Origin: a virus
Length of the DNA stretch: 64,000 bases
IMG/VR virus record: IMGVR_UViG_3300021475_000001
Location: 47,040 to 111,039 of that record
Strand: one strand, 5' to 3'
The notes beneath the pieces are model-generated. The model made no database searches. It was not told the origin of the DNA and worked only from the letters and a program-made list of their open reading frames with translations. A program made the position numbers and the translations under genes. This document shows, in pieces, positions 47,420 through 56,984 of this stretch (positions are counted from its first letter, which is position 1; every line of letters starts with the position of its first letter).

Positions 47420-48397
47420 ATGGCGTCATTTATGGACACGATCTTACGCCGAGCCAGAAAAGCCACCTCGGACGCCGATCTTGAACAACTCAAGGACGAG
47501 ATGGAAGGCAAGGTTCCACCCGATCTGATGAACGAGAATGGTGACGATATGAACGGCGATGGCGATGATGACAAAGGCATTCACATGCACGTTCACCTGC
47601 CAAACGGCAATGGTAACGGCAATGGTGACAACGGTGATGGCAAAGATGGTGATCTGACACTCAAGCATGAAGGTGATGACCCCGATGGTGGTGATATGAA
47701 CGGCGGGGGTGGTGGCGATCTGGAAGCGCGCGTCCAGGCTCTTGAAGAGCAACTGGCACAGTTGATGGACGGCGGCGAGGATGAAGTCGAACTGCAAAAT
47801 CCTGGTGATGCGCAGGACGCCAAGCGTTACATCATGCGGCGTGGCAAGATGCTCAAGGCGCACGATGACGAAACCATCCCGGTGCCCGAGCGCGAGCCGG
47901 AAATCATTGGTGAAACCGATCTGCCAGGTATCGAAGACCTGGACGCGCGTATGTCAACTGGTGACTCTATGCGCCAAGAGGTGTTGTGGCAGGACACTAT
48001 GGCCAAGGGCGAAATCATCGTACCTGGCATTCGTATTCCCACCTTTGACAGCAAGGTGAAGATGGGTGTCACGGCGCAGCGTCTGTGTTCGTTTCGTCGT
48101 ATGACATTGGACACGGCACTCAATCACGAAGCGTCACGCACCATCATGGCCGATCTGGTAGGGCTAAAGACCCGTGACCAATTGCGCAAGTTGACCTGCG
48201 ACACACTGAAGATGGCGTTTGAAGCAACTGCCAATGCCATGGGTGCAGAGCGCAACAACAACTTTGTGCGCTCCGCAGTTGGTGACACTTCACATGTCAA
48301 CCAGCCAGCAAAACCATTGGGTGCGCTGACCATCAGTGAAATTCAGCGTCGCAATCGTGAGGCATGGGCCACCGGCGAGTTCAGAAAGCCTAACTAA
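47420..48397 (+). CDS. Scaffold-like head protein with acidic linker and HMHVHL
   Basis: This 325-residue protein has a helical start, then KGIHMHVHLPNG near residue 52 and a Gly/Asn/Asp-rich linker. A coiled coil (DLEARVQALEEQLAQLM, about 100-116) and a C-terminal domain with GEIIVPGIRIPTFD and CDTLKMAFEATANA follow. The C-terminal domain often forms the second half of long DUF2213 proteins. The arrangement (linker, coiled coil, position before cement and capsid genes) suggests a scaffold or protease-tail role. Confidence 0.65.
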   Translation: MASFMDTILRRARKATSDADLEQLKDEMEGKVPPDLMNENGDDMNGDGDDDKGIHMHVHLPNGNGNGNGDNGDGKDGDLTLKHEGDDPDGGDMNGGGGGDLEARVQALEEQLAQLMDGGEDEVELQNPGDAQDAKRYIMRRGKMLKAHDDETIPVPEREPEIIGETDLPGIEDLDARMSTGDSMRQEVLWQDTMAKGEIIVPGIRIPTFDSKVKMGVTAQRLCSFRRMTLDTALNHEASRTIMADLVGLKTRDQLRKLTCDTLKMAFEATANAMGAERNNNFVRSAVGDTSHVNQPAKPLGALTISEIQRRNREAWATGEFRKPN

Positions 48398-48425
48398 GCT
48401 TCTCTCGCTAAAAGGAGTTGCTGCA

Positions 48426-48944
48426 ATGGTCGCTTTTACTTTTCGCATGAATGCCGGCATCCCCGGTGAACTCAGCCGTTTTCAGACACTTGGTACCACT
48501 GTCACTCCCGAGACGCAAAACTCCGCCACGCCAGTGACGGAATATGGTGTGCCGGTGATCGTCAACAACAATGGTACACGTCCGGTGACGGCAACCGATG
48601 TCACGGCCGATGCTGAAGCTGGGTTTCTGGTGAGGCCATATCCTGGGGGTGACAGAACCGTTGCATTCCCACAAGGTACCATTCCGTTTGGCTCGGGCAC
48701 ACCACCAAATATCGGTCTGGTCGATATGATGCGACGCGGCTTTATGACCGTGCGACTTGGTGGCAGTGTTGCACCACAAAAGAATGGCCCTGTCTGGGTG
48801 TGGACCGCAGCGACTGCTGCACCGCATGTGCAGGGACATGTGGAAGCGGCTGACCCAACCACCAGCGGCTTTAAGATAAACAAGGCATTCTTTCGTGGGC
48901 CAGCCGACGCGGCCGGCAACACCGAAATTGGCTACAACGTTTAG
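48426..48944 (+). CDS. Capsid cement/decoration-like protein
   Basis: The ATG at 48426 has AAAAGGAG 8 nt upstream. The 172-residue product reads NAGIPGELSRFQTLGTTVTP, then TEYGVPVIVNNNGTRPV and GFLVRPYPGG, which is the layout of the small cement-type proteins encoded before DUF2184-class capsids. It probably stabilises the shell. Confidence 0.65.
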   Translation: MVAFTFRMNAGIPGELSRFQTLGTTVTPETQNSATPVTEYGVPVIVNNNGTRPVTATDVTADAEAGFLVRPYPGGDRTVAFPQGTIPFGSGTPPNIGLVDMMRRGFMTVRLGGSVAPQKNGPVWVWTAATAAPHVQGHVEAADPTTSGFKINKAFFRGPADAAGNTEIGYNV

Positions 48945-48978
48945 TCACTGATTGCACTCGTTTCGAAGAGGTAATGCC

Positions 48979-50007
48979 ATGTTGACTTATGACGCAGTTC
49001 GGGCGGGTGCTCCCAAACTCGACCGTGTCTACACCACTCACGATGGGAAGACGGTTGACAGTGCCGGTGCGTTTCTGACCCAGGAACTCGAACGACTTGA
49101 TCCGGCACTTCACATGCCGCTGGCAGCCGTCACCTGGGGACGTGACATTGATCTGCGTGAGGATGTGACACTCGCCGATGAGGCCGCGTCCTTCACCAAC
49201 AGCACATTTGCTGCACCAGGTGGTGTCACTCCGACTGGTATTAATTGGTCAGGTAAGAACACCACGGCTATCGCCGGCATCGCTGTCGATATTATGAAGA
49301 CGGTTCAGCCGCTCATCCTCTGGGAAAACGAGTTGAAATACTCCATCCCAGAACTTGAGTCAGCGATCAAGATTGGTCGTCCCATCGATCAGCAAAAGTT
49401 TGAGGGTTTGAATCTTAAACACCAGATGGACATTGACCAAGTGGTGTACGTGGGTGACGCCACGGTGAACATCACCGGTATGTTTAACTCGGCGGCGATC
49501 ACGCCGTCTACCGCGCCAGGCACTGGTACGGGCAATGCCACAACTTGGGCATCCAAGACCCCAGCTAATATTCTGGCCGATGTCAACACTTTGCTGCAAA
49601 ACACCTGGGCATCCTCGGGTTATGCGGTGATCCCGGATCGTTTGCTGATCCCACCTGTGCAGTATGGCTTGCTTCTCAGTCAGGTTGTCAGCACTGCGGG
49701 TAATATCTCGATCCTGAAGTTTCTGGAAGAAAACAATCTGGCAGTGCAACGTGGTGGCAAACTGACTATTTTGCCTGTTAAGTGGGCGATTGGTATGGGT
49801 GTCGGCGGCACGCCACAGGTGCTTGGTACTGTTGATCGCGCTCTGGCGTACAGCATGGACAGTCAGCGTCTGCGCTACCCGATGACACCACTGCAAAAGA
49901 CGCCAATTCAGTACGTGGGGATTTATCATGTCACCACGTACTATTGTCGTTTGGGTATGGTCGAAATGATCTATCCTGAAACCATGAGCTATCTCGACGG
50001 TATCTAA
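48979..50007 (+). CDS. Major capsid protein, DUF2184 type
   Basis: The ATG at 48979 follows AGAGG by 8 nt and is preferred to an upstream in-frame one. The 342-residue protein shows HMPLAAVTWGRDIDLREDVT, the segment WENELKYSIPELESA, QVVYVGDA, and a C-terminal PIQYVGIYHVTTYYCRLGMV. These fit the HK97-like DUF2184 family of shell proteins. Its position after the cement gene agrees. Confidence 0.85.
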   Translation: MLTYDAVRAGAPKLDRVYTTHDGKTVDSAGAFLTQELERLDPALHMPLAAVTWGRDIDLREDVTLADEAASFTNSTFAAPGGVTPTGINWSGKNTTAIAGIAVDIMKTVQPLILWENELKYSIPELESAIKIGRPIDQQKFEGLNLKHQMDIDQVVYVGDATVNITGMFNSAAITPSTAPGTGTGNATTWASKTPANILADVNTLLQNTWASSGYAVIPDRLLIPPVQYGLLLSQVVSTAGNISILKFLEENNLAVQRGGKLTILPVKWAIGMGVGGTPQVLGTVDRALAYSMDSQRLRYPMTPLQKTPIQYVGIYHVTTYYCRLGMVEMIYPETMSYLDGI

Positions 50008-50071
50008 AGGCGGGAACTAAACATCTTTTGGGGGTGTTACTCGCTCTACTCCGAACATCTGAGGTGATGTA

Positions 50072-50947
50072 ATGGCTGAAACCCAAAAAGCTCCTGCCGA
50101 AAAAGCTCCTGCCGGTAAAGCAACACGTGTCTATATCCCAGAACCTGGGGTACACGTTCAGACTGCCTCCAGTGAAGAATATCCTGGTGGCAGAGTTGTT
50201 CATCTGACACATGGTTGGACTGATCTAGAGGGTGACTTGGCTTCTAATAGACTGTTAAAGGGATTGGCCAAATCCCCCGAGGAGTCCACGTTGTTGGAGG
50301 AATTTCAAAAAGGTGAAGCCTTGCGCGCCGAGGAAGCGGCTAAGGCGCAGGACAAGTTTGTGTCGGACAGTATCGCTCTGCAAGACGGCTTCAGCACCAA
50401 GATGTATGAAGCCGATGTAGCGCGTGCCAAGCGTCTGGACGAAGGCCGGCGTTCTGGTAGTAAGATCGATCCGATCGATGAACTGCCACTCGATCCGCAG
50501 GCGCGACAAGCGATTATACTGACAGCTAACCCCCACCATGGAATGGTGTCCGCTGCTGGTATGGCGGGAAAAGCTGAGGTACTACCTACAGCACCGGGCA
50601 CGGGAGAACCGGAAGGACCGGCAACGGCACCGCCGGTGAATAGAGATGTGCCGCAAGTGTCGGGTGATCCAATTGTCGGTGGTACACTGGCGTGTACTAT
50701 GGGTAATTGGGACAACATGTCCGCAGAACCGCATAGTTACGCTTACCAGTGGAAGAGTGACGCGTCGAATGTTGGAGTTGGTAGTGCCAATTACGTCGCC
50801 GCCGAAAGCGATGTTGGTAAAACCATTACTTGCGTCGTTACTGCGACCAATGCTCTAGGTTCTACTGCGGCACCGCCGTCGAATGGCATTGTTGTGACAG
50901 GTAATGGTGCTACACATGCGGCACACGCGCGGCGCGCCACTGCCTAA
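50072..50947 (+). CDS. Head-associated protein with C-terminal Ig-like domain
   Basis: This 291-residue protein has an N-terminal Ala/Lys/Pro segment, a helical middle (about 65-150) and a C-terminal Ig-like domain from about 195: PQVSGDPIVGGTLACTMGNW, then YAYQWKSDA and GKTITCVVTATNALGSTA. Such domains decorate phage capsids and tails and bind host surfaces or sugars weakly. It follows the capsid gene directly. Confidence 0.65.
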   Translation: MAETQKAPAEKAPAGKATRVYIPEPGVHVQTASSEEYPGGRVVHLTHGWTDLEGDLASNRLLKGLAKSPEESTLLEEFQKGEALRAEEAAKAQDKFVSDSIALQDGFSTKMYEADVARAKRLDEGRRSGSKIDPIDELPLDPQARQAIILTANPHHGMVSAAGMAGKAEVLPTAPGTGEPEGPATAPPVNRDVPQVSGDPIVGGTLACTMGNWDNMSAEPHSYAYQWKSDASNVGVGSANYVAAESDVGKTITCVVTATNALGSTAAPPSNGIVVTGNGATHAAHARRATA

Positions 50948-50956
50948 GAGGGTGTT

Positions 50957-51133
50957 GTGGATGACTTGCGCTTAGAACGTATTCGTGAACGTGCGCGACA
51001 GTTGTGGGAACAAGCTGGAAGTCCGCAAGGTCGTGATGAGGAATTTTGGTACGAGGCTGAAAACCAAATAGACAAAGATGACAAAGATGCCAAAATTCCG
51101 GACCAACAACGAATACCTGATCCGCGACGGTAG
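50957..51133 (+). CDS. DUF2934 protein
   Basis: A GTG start with AGAGGG nearby gives 58 residues with the DUF2934 pattern IRERARQLWEQAGSPQGRDE followed by FWYEAE. This family is widespread as small proteins in alphaproteobacteria, with no known role. In a phage head operon it was probably acquired from the host. Confidence 0.75.
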   Translation: MDDLRLERIRERARQLWEQAGSPQGRDEEFWYEAENQIDKDDKDAKIPDQQRIPDPRR

Positions 51134-51146
51134 GGAGTGACACTCC

Positions 51147-51632
51147 GTGCCGCTCACCGAGAAAGGTGAAACCATAAAGAGTGCCATGCAGAAGAAGTAC
51201 GGCACGGAGAAGGGTGAATCGGTATTTTACGCCAGTAAAAATAAGGGTACCATCACGGGTGTCGATGCGGAGGATTGTGACATGCCGACAAAATCACGCG
51301 ATCAACCGTCACTGCCGCCTATTCCCAGTGGTGGGGGACTTGGTGGTGGTGGCGGTGGCAGTGGTATCGCTGCACCAATGAGTGGTGGCGCGATGGATTA
51401 TGGTTTAACTGTCGATGAACTGGATGTGCCGGAACGACAGGATGAACTTGTTGGTGACATTCCCACGTCAAAGGCCGAAGAACCAAAAGACAAGTCGAAG
51501 CTGCCTGACGAGGTTGCTTCGGCACCGACCATGAACCGTGAGTTGATGCCAGTGACGCCACTGTCTATTCCAGTAGGGGATCAGTCACTCAGCAATATGA
51601 ACGCGCGCAATCGTTCGTTCTGGAAGCGGTGA
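51147..51632 (+). CDS. Structural-region protein (MPLTEKGETI..MQKKYG motif)
   Basis: A GTG start gives 161 residues. The first 40 (LTEKGETIKSAMQKKYGTEK, then GESVFYASKNKGTITGVD) are a short module frequent in phage head regions. A Gly-rich linker and an acidic helical tail follow. No enzymatic motif. Confidence 0.6.
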   Translation: MPLTEKGETIKSAMQKKYGTEKGESVFYASKNKGTITGVDAEDCDMPTKSRDQPSLPPIPSGGGLGGGGGGSGIAAPMSGGAMDYGLTVDELDVPERQDELVGDIPTSKAEEPKDKSKLPDEVASAPTMNRELMPVTPLSIPVGDQSLSNMNARNRSFWKR

Positions 51633-51704
51633 CTGTATTTGTGCTGGGGGAGCATTCGCATCATCCTTTGGATGAACTCTGGATGAACTACCAGGTGGTG
51701 ACAG

Positions 51705-51899
51705 ATGAACATCGATCTGACCCGAGAGGAAGTCGAACAGATCATCCGGCGGTTCAGTGGTCCGGGTCTACAGCATCCACTCGATTTGCTCGAACTGGGA
51801 TTGGTGCAGAAGCTACAACGTCACTTCCCACCAAATAATGTCCAGGCTGGGACCGGTGATCTTGATGTTGTGCGTAAGTACCAGCAATTTGGCAGGTGA
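51705..51899 (+). CDS. Small structural-region protein
   Basis: This 64-residue protein (MNIDLTREEVEQIIRRFSGP) is helical, with CAGGTGGTG upstream of the ATG. It lies between structural genes. Not recognised. Confidence 0.55.
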   Translation: MNIDLTREEVEQIIRRFSGPGLQHPLDLLELGLVQKLQRHFPPNNVQAGTGDLDVVRKYQQFGR

Positions 51900-51902
51900 T
51901 CT

Positions 51903-52286
51903 ATGGCTTTCCAATATGGTACGACACTGCGCAACAACCAAGTGTCACAAATTCAGGCGACGGTTGGTGCTTCTGGTACTTTGCTGATCTTCTCCGGTGC
52001 AGAACCCGCTAACTGCGCAGCGGCCGATCCTACTGGACTGTTGGCCACGATTGTCTTACCTGCCGCGTTTTTGACCAGTTCTGGGGGTGTCACAACCATC
52101 GCAGGCACTTGGAGTGTCGCTGCCAGTGGCACAGGTACAGCACAAAGTTTTCGCATAAAAGATGGTAGTGCCGTTTGTCACGTGCAGGGAAACACCACCA
52201 CTGATCTGGTGTTGAACAACACTAGTATCACCTCTGGGCAAACCGTCACCGTCACGTCATTTACCGTGACTGCCGGAAATGCATAA
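51903..52286 (+). CDS. Beta-rich virion protein
   Basis: This 127-residue protein has MAFQYGTTLRNNQVSQIQAT, the segment LLIFSGAEPANC, and GTAQSFRIKDGSAVCHVQG, a pattern seen in small phage virion or fibre-base proteins. It is Thr/Ser-rich and lacks helices. It is joined by overlap to the next gene. Confidence 0.6.
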   Translation: MAFQYGTTLRNNQVSQIQATVGASGTLLIFSGAEPANCAAADPTGLLATIVLPAAFLTSSGGVTTIAGTWSVAASGTGTAQSFRIKDGSAVCHVQGNTTTDLVLNNTSITSGQTVTVTSFTVTAGNA

Positions 52287-52594
52287 TGCCATGGGTGCGT
52301 AGCGGTGAATGCTGTCGCTGCGGTGAATGTTGTGTTGGCGTACCGCCTTGGGCGTCCCGTGACGATCTTGTATCGGATGATCCGATATTACGCAAGCCTG
52401 AAGTTCAGGGGATGTGCCCGCTTTATGAACTGCATGTTGGGGCACCTGAAGGGAATGGGTTCTGTATCGGACACGAACCCCCAAATCAGCATGGTTATTA
52501 TCTGAGTGGTTGTAATGTCTGGCCGGAACATCCCGACCAGATTGCTGATAAGCCTGGTTGCTCTTATGTTTTCACCTGGGTCGATGATGTCTGA
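52286..52594 (+). CDS. CxxCxxCC (YkgJ-like) metal-binding protein
   Basis: This 102-residue protein has GECCRCGECCVG at residues 7-18 and further cysteines (MCPLYEL, FCIGHE, GCNVWP, GCSY). This is the Zn/F-e chelating CxxCxxCC family pattern related to YkgJ. It overlaps both neighbours, so it is made with the fibre protein. A role in fibre maturation or metal loading is an inference. Confidence 0.7.
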   Translation: MPWVRSGECCRCGECCVGVPPWASRDDLVSDDPILRKPEVQGMCPLYELHVGAPEGNGFCIGHEPPNQHGYYLSGCNVWPEHPDQIADKPGCSYVFTWVDDV

Positions 52595-55500
52595 TGACTA
52601 TTCAGACCATCTATCTTCTCGGCACAGCGGGGGTTACACCAAACTTCTTTGGTAACACTCAGCTTAACGGCAGCGCCCCGACCGGCGCTAACTCAGCCTT
52701 TGGTTGGGGGCCAGCAAAAACCGCTGTCACTACACCCTATTTTCGGGGTCGGTTGGGGGCGACGACCACTGGCTCTGACACTGCTGTATCGACCAGTTAC
52801 AACGCGGGTACAACCCATCCAACACCAGGAACCGGCACTGGAGCCGCGACAGCGGGTGACAGTTTTGTTGTCGGGCCGCTCAGCGGAACGTTTGCCAACA
52901 CCGCATGGACGTTTAACTTTAATCTGCGCGCGGGTACCGCAGGTTGCGTCGGCCACGTCAATATGCGGATGTGGCGGGGTACACTTGCCAACGGGTCCAA
53001 TGCCACACAGGTGCTAGCTAACACTGCTGGCGCGACGGTGACACTCTCGACCAGCGCCGATGTCAATAGTTCAATCACCGCTTCCCCAGGACAACTTATA
53101 CTCAATAACGAGTATCTGTTCTTTCAGATTGAGTGGCAAGAAACCACCGCTGGTTCATCAAACAACGACAATGTTTTCTTTCGTATTGGCACCGCGTCGA
53201 TTACCACAGCCGATTTTGTCGCCGCCGCGACTGGTACGTTATCGATCACTCAGGCAAATCAGACCGTCACAGCGACGGGTACTTCTCCAGCGGTTGGTAC
53301 ACTTACTGCGACCCAGGCCAATCAGACCGTCGTCGCAGCGGGTGGTCCTCGCGTTACTGGCACTCTCAACCGTATTGAAGTCAATGACACACTGGTGGCT
53401 GCGGGTACTGTTGTCACCGTTGGAGGGTGGTCACAGGGGATTGACTTTAGAGCGACGGCGACGAGTAGCGGTGCCGTCCCGCCGACGTTTGCGGGTGATC
53501 CGGCGGGCTATGACTATGATCTAGCAACCGCCGCCTACAACTATCCAAGAGTAACCGCGCAGGGTAACACGGTCGGTTTTCAGAACGCGGTGCTCAATGT
53601 TGACGGCACGCGCGACCGTGACAATACGATTGATCCTCGTTTGGCGGGGATGATCTATAATGCCGAGGCCAGCCCGGCGATTTACACGATCGATCTGCCC
53701 GCGCCGGGCGACTACAGCATCAGCCTCGCGCTGGGCGATGCTTCCAATGCGCAAGCTGGGCCACAACGGCTTGAGATATTCGACACCGCGACATCGCTGC
53801 TTTTGCTGTCGGGAATAGGCACAGGCGCGGGGCAGTTTTGCGACGCGGCGGGGAATTTATGGTCAGCCGCCGCGTGGCCCTCGTCCAACGTCGCTGTCAC
53901 TAAGACATTTGCGACCACCAAATTTGTCATGAATATCGGCGGCAGTTCCGCCGCTACGCCGATTGCCACGCTCTTTGTCCAGTCGCTTGCCGCTGGTGGT
54001 GCGGTCACCGGCACGCTGAACCGCATCGAGGCACCGGATACGCTTGCTGCGACCGGCACGGTGCCGGTCGCAGCAATTACTGGTACGCTTAATGTCACTG
54101 AATTACCGGATACACTAACGGCAGTTGCTCGCGTCACGGTCGGCGGTACACTAAGCCAGTCACAGGCTGCGCAGACACTAGTGGCGAACGTTACGGTTAC
54201 TGTCACTGGTACACTCAATCTCCCGCAGGCAGCGAATACTCTTGTCGCGGCGGGTGGTCCACGGGTTGGTGGTACACTTAACCAAACACAAGCGGCGCAA
54301 ACTGTCACGTCTAATGGTGTTGTCACTGTTTCTGGTGCGCTCAATCGTACCGAAACCAACGACACACTGGTGTCAGTTGGTGGTGTAAGTGTTCGCGGTA
54401 CGCTGGCAGTTACTGAAACTAACGATATTATTTCGGCGCATGGTGGTGACGCGTTATGGAGTCCGGCTGATCTAGGTAGTAATTTGCTGGTTTGGCTCGA
54501 CGCTGCCGATACCAATTCGATTACTATTACTGGTAGTGGGGTATCTCGCTGGAATGACAAGTCGGGTAATAGCCGTCACGTTGATCAGACCAATGACACT
54601 TATCGGCCTTCTTATGCTAGTAACAAGATTACCTTTGTTTCTCAACAACATCTTCTATGCAACGATTTTACCGCCTATCCCACGGTTTATGATTGCTTTG
54701 CGATAGGCCGTCTTCGCAATGCCCCCGGCGAGTTTTGTATTCTGCTATACGCTGCTGGTGGTGCTGGGATGCCGATGCTGGTTGACTCCAGCGGCAATTT
54801 TGGTTCGTGGAGTAACAATGGATTTAGTGCAGCGGCAGGACAGACTTGGGCCTTTGGCACTGAAGGATTGGCTTACGGCACTATCCACAATATAAACAAC
54901 GCTACATGGTCGCGCGACGGTAATGCACTGACTGCTACCTCTTATCCGGTACAGACATCGCAACCATCCTCACTTAGTCGTAGTGACTACACACAGGCTT
55001 GGGGTGATATTTACGAACTGATCTTTGTCACTTACAATTCGTCACTCGATACCAAACAACGACTTGAAGGTTACGCGGCTTGGAAGTGGGGGTTGGTTGG
55101 GCTTCTGCCGTCTAATCACCCGTACAAAAATGCGGCCCCAGCACCACCGCCTCCCCCTGTTACTGCTACACTTAATGCGACACAAGCAAATCAGACGGTC
55201 GCAGCAACCGGTGCGGTTAGTGTTACTGGCACACTCAATCAGCCGCAGGCGGCGCAGACACTTACGGCAAATGGTAGTGTCACTGTCCGAGGCCAGCTTA
55301 GTACGCCGCAAGCGGCACAGACACTTACGGCGACAGCCAATGTCACAGCGTCTGGTACACTTAATGTAAATCAAGCCGCTCAAACACTTACGGCGATAGG
55401 TACAGTACGCGTTTCGGGTGTTTTGGCACTGCCACAAGCGGCGCAAACCCTCGTTGCAACGGCCAATGTTACAGCGTCTGGCACACTCAATCTAAGTCAG

Positions 55501-56187
55501 GCCGCACAGACACTTAGCGCCAATGGCACGGTTCTCAGTGGTATTTCTTGCTCGCTCAATCTCGTTCAGGTATCACAATCTGTTAGTGCAGCCGGGTCAG
55601 TTACTGGTTATGTCGCCAATCTCACTATAACTCAGGCACCGCAAAGCATTGTATCTACTGGTACGGTGCGTGTTTCGGCGACACTCAGTCTTTCGCAGGA
55701 CGCGAACACCCTGGTGTCAGCCGGTGTTGTTATTCCGGTCGTATACGGGTCGCTCAATCTGACACAAGCGTGGCAAACACTGGTGTCCGCCGGCGTAAAT
55801 CCCGTTGCCGGTGCGCTTGCTGTCACCCAGACAAGTCAAACAATTAGTTCTTCGGGTCACATAACTGTTTCTGGTGAACTTACAGTCACCACAAGTCAGA
55901 CTTTGTTTGCTGAGGCAACAGTTGATGTCACCAGCCATCTTGTCTTGGTACAGGATGATCAGACACTTGTTGCAACTGGAGGCATAGGTAATCTTTGGGT
56001 GCCGGGAATTCCAGGAGTTATACCAGGTGTACCACCAGATCGTTTGACACAAGGCACACCAGATGATCGTCTGGTGAAGGTCAATTTTAGTGACAGAACG
56101 ATCTCGCCGACAATTTCGGATCGTGTTATAAGCAATGGAAGTCGTGACAGAACAATTGTCGTTGCGCCGACTCGGAGGGTTGCCTAA
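52594..56187 (+). CDS. Giant repetitive fibre-like protein
   Basis: This 1197-residue protein has an N-terminal beta domain (1-210), then about 20 copies of a 20-22 residue repeat of the type GTL-x3-QA-x-QTL-x-A-x-G-x-V in three blocks (about 213-280, 470-620, 870-1130). Between them lie a malectin-like domain (about 283-465) and a LamG-like sugar-binding domain (LLVWLDAADTNSITITGSG, about 630-850). The end repeats DRL/DRT/DRV motifs. It is probably a long virion fibre that reaches host glycans. Coding starts by overlap with the metal-binding gene. Confidence 0.7.
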   Translation: MTIQTIYLLGTAGVTPNFFGNTQLNGSAPTGANSAFGWGPAKTAVTTPYFRGRLGATTTGSDTAVSTSYNAGTTHPTPGTGTGAATAGDSFVVGPLSGTFANTAWTFNFNLRAGTAGCVGHVNMRMWRGTLANGSNATQVLANTAGATVTLSTSADVNSSITASPGQLILNNEYLFFQIEWQETTAGSSNNDNVFFRIGTASITTADFVAAATGTLSITQANQTVTATGTSPAVGTLTATQANQTVVAAGGPRVTGTLNRIEVNDTLVAAGTVVTVGGWSQGIDFRATATSSGAVPPTFAGDPAGYDYDLATAAYNYPRVTAQGNTVGFQNAVLNVDGTRDRDNTIDPRLAGMIYNAEASPAIYTIDLPAPGDYSISLALGDASNAQAGPQRLEIFDTATSLLLLSGIGTGAGQFCDAAGNLWSAAAWPSSNVAVTKTFATTKFVMNIGGSSAATPIATLFVQSLAAGGAVTGTLNRIEAPDTLAATGTVPVAAITGTLNVTELPDTLTAVARVTVGGTLSQSQAAQTLVANVTVTVTGTLNLPQAANTLVAAGGPRVGGTLNQTQAAQTVTSNGVVTVSGALNRTETNDTLVSVGGVSVRGTLAVTETNDIISAHGGDALWSPADLGSNLLVWLDAADTNSITITGSGVSRWNDKSGNSRHVDQTNDTYRPSYASNKITFVSQQHLLCNDFTAYPTVYDCFAIGRLRNAPGEFCILLYAAGGAGMPMLVDSSGNFGSWSNNGFSAAAGQTWAFGTEGLAYGTIHNINNATWSRDGNALTATSYPVQTSQPSSLSRSDYTQAWGDIYELIFVTYNSSLDTKQRLEGYAAWKWGLVGLLPSNHPYKNAAPAPPPPPVTATLNATQANQTVAATGAVSVTGTLNQPQAAQTLTANGSVTVRGQLSTPQAAQTLTATANVTASGTLNVNQAAQTLTAIGTVRVSGVLALPQAAQTLVATANVTASGTLNLSQAAQTLSANGTVLSGISCSLNLVQVSQSVSAAGSVTGYVANLTITQAPQSIVSTGTVRVSATLSLSQDANTLVSAGVVIPVVYGSLNLTQAWQTLVSAGVNPVAGALAVTQTSQTISSSGHITVSGELTVTTSQTLFAEATVDVTSHLVLVQDDQTLVATGGIGNLWVPGIPGVIPGVPPDRLTQGTPDDRLVKVNFSDRTISPTISDRVISNGSRDRTIVVAPTRRVA

Positions 56188-56984
56188 TGCCTGATGTATT
56201 CGGCCCGATACAACCAGCCCCAGCGGTTGACAATTTTGTCTTCGACTTCACCTCGCAGATTGGTACGACTGGAGCAATAGCTTCAGTGCAGTGGCAGATT
56301 TCGGTCGATCCGGTTTCGGAAGTGGATGACCCGTCACCTGTGACGCGTTTAGTTGGTCCGCCAACATTTAGCACTACCAAGACTTCGGCACTGATTGGTA
56401 ATATGATTGATGGCTGTCTGTACATCGTGCAGACCATCGCAACGATTGATGATGGTCGTGTGTTGATTGATACTGCCAGTTTGCAGTGTGCTAAAGAGCA
56501 ACTGGCGATTATCGAAGACGATATACTGACGGTGCCCGAGTTCCGGGCTATGTTTCCGGCATTTACCAATGAAACACTTTATCCGGATGTTACCATTCAG
56601 TTTTGGATCGATCAGGCAGTGACAATGCCGATCCTCAATGAGGATCGCTGGGGGCAGTTTTATAATCTGGGTATCAGTCTCTGGGTGGCACATGTTCTGA
56701 CACTTTGGGCATTTCAAGCCAGTCGTGGTCCGACACCTCAACTTGGGTCCGGCACTCCCAATAGCAAATCAGTTAATGGCGTGTCGATTAGTTACGACAC
56801 GCAGATTGGTCTAGAGAACAACGCCGGCTGGTATGGTTCGACACCATACGGCAATATGTTTGTGTATTATCTGCGCATGGCTGGTGCTGGACCCATGCAG
56901 ATTGGCACTGGACCAGCCGGCACACTAAATCGCTCTGGTCCGTTTGGACCCGGAAGTTTGGTTTTTTGGCCGCGACCTTGGTAG
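56187..56984 (+). CDS. DUF4054 head-tail adaptor with N-terminal beta domain
   Basis: This 265-residue protein has a beta-type domain at about 1-105 that looks Ig-like, then the DUF4054 pattern VPEFRAMFPAFTNETLYPDV, NLGISLWVAHVLTLWAF, and SISYDTQIGLENNAGWYGST. DUF4054 proteins connect portal and tail. The added N-terminal domain may dock the fibre encoded just upstream. Confidence 0.8.
   Translation: MPDVFGPIQPAPAVDNFVFDFTSQIGTTGAIASVQWQISVDPVSEVDDPSPVTRLVGPPTFSTTKTSALIGNMIDGCLYIVQTIATIDDGRVLIDTASLQCAKEQLAIIEDDILTVPEFRAMFPAFTNETLYPDVTIQFWIDQAVTMPILNEDRWGQFYNLGISLWVAHVLTLWAFQASRGPTPQLGSGTPNSKSVNGVSISYDTQIGLENNAGWYGSTPYGNMFVYYLRMAGAGPMQIGTGPAGTLNRSGPFGPGSLVFWPRPW

Noticed and set aside
52594-56187. 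Diversity-generating retroelement target
   Set aside because: The fibre protein has variable repeats, but no reverse transcriptase or template repeat is present in the window.
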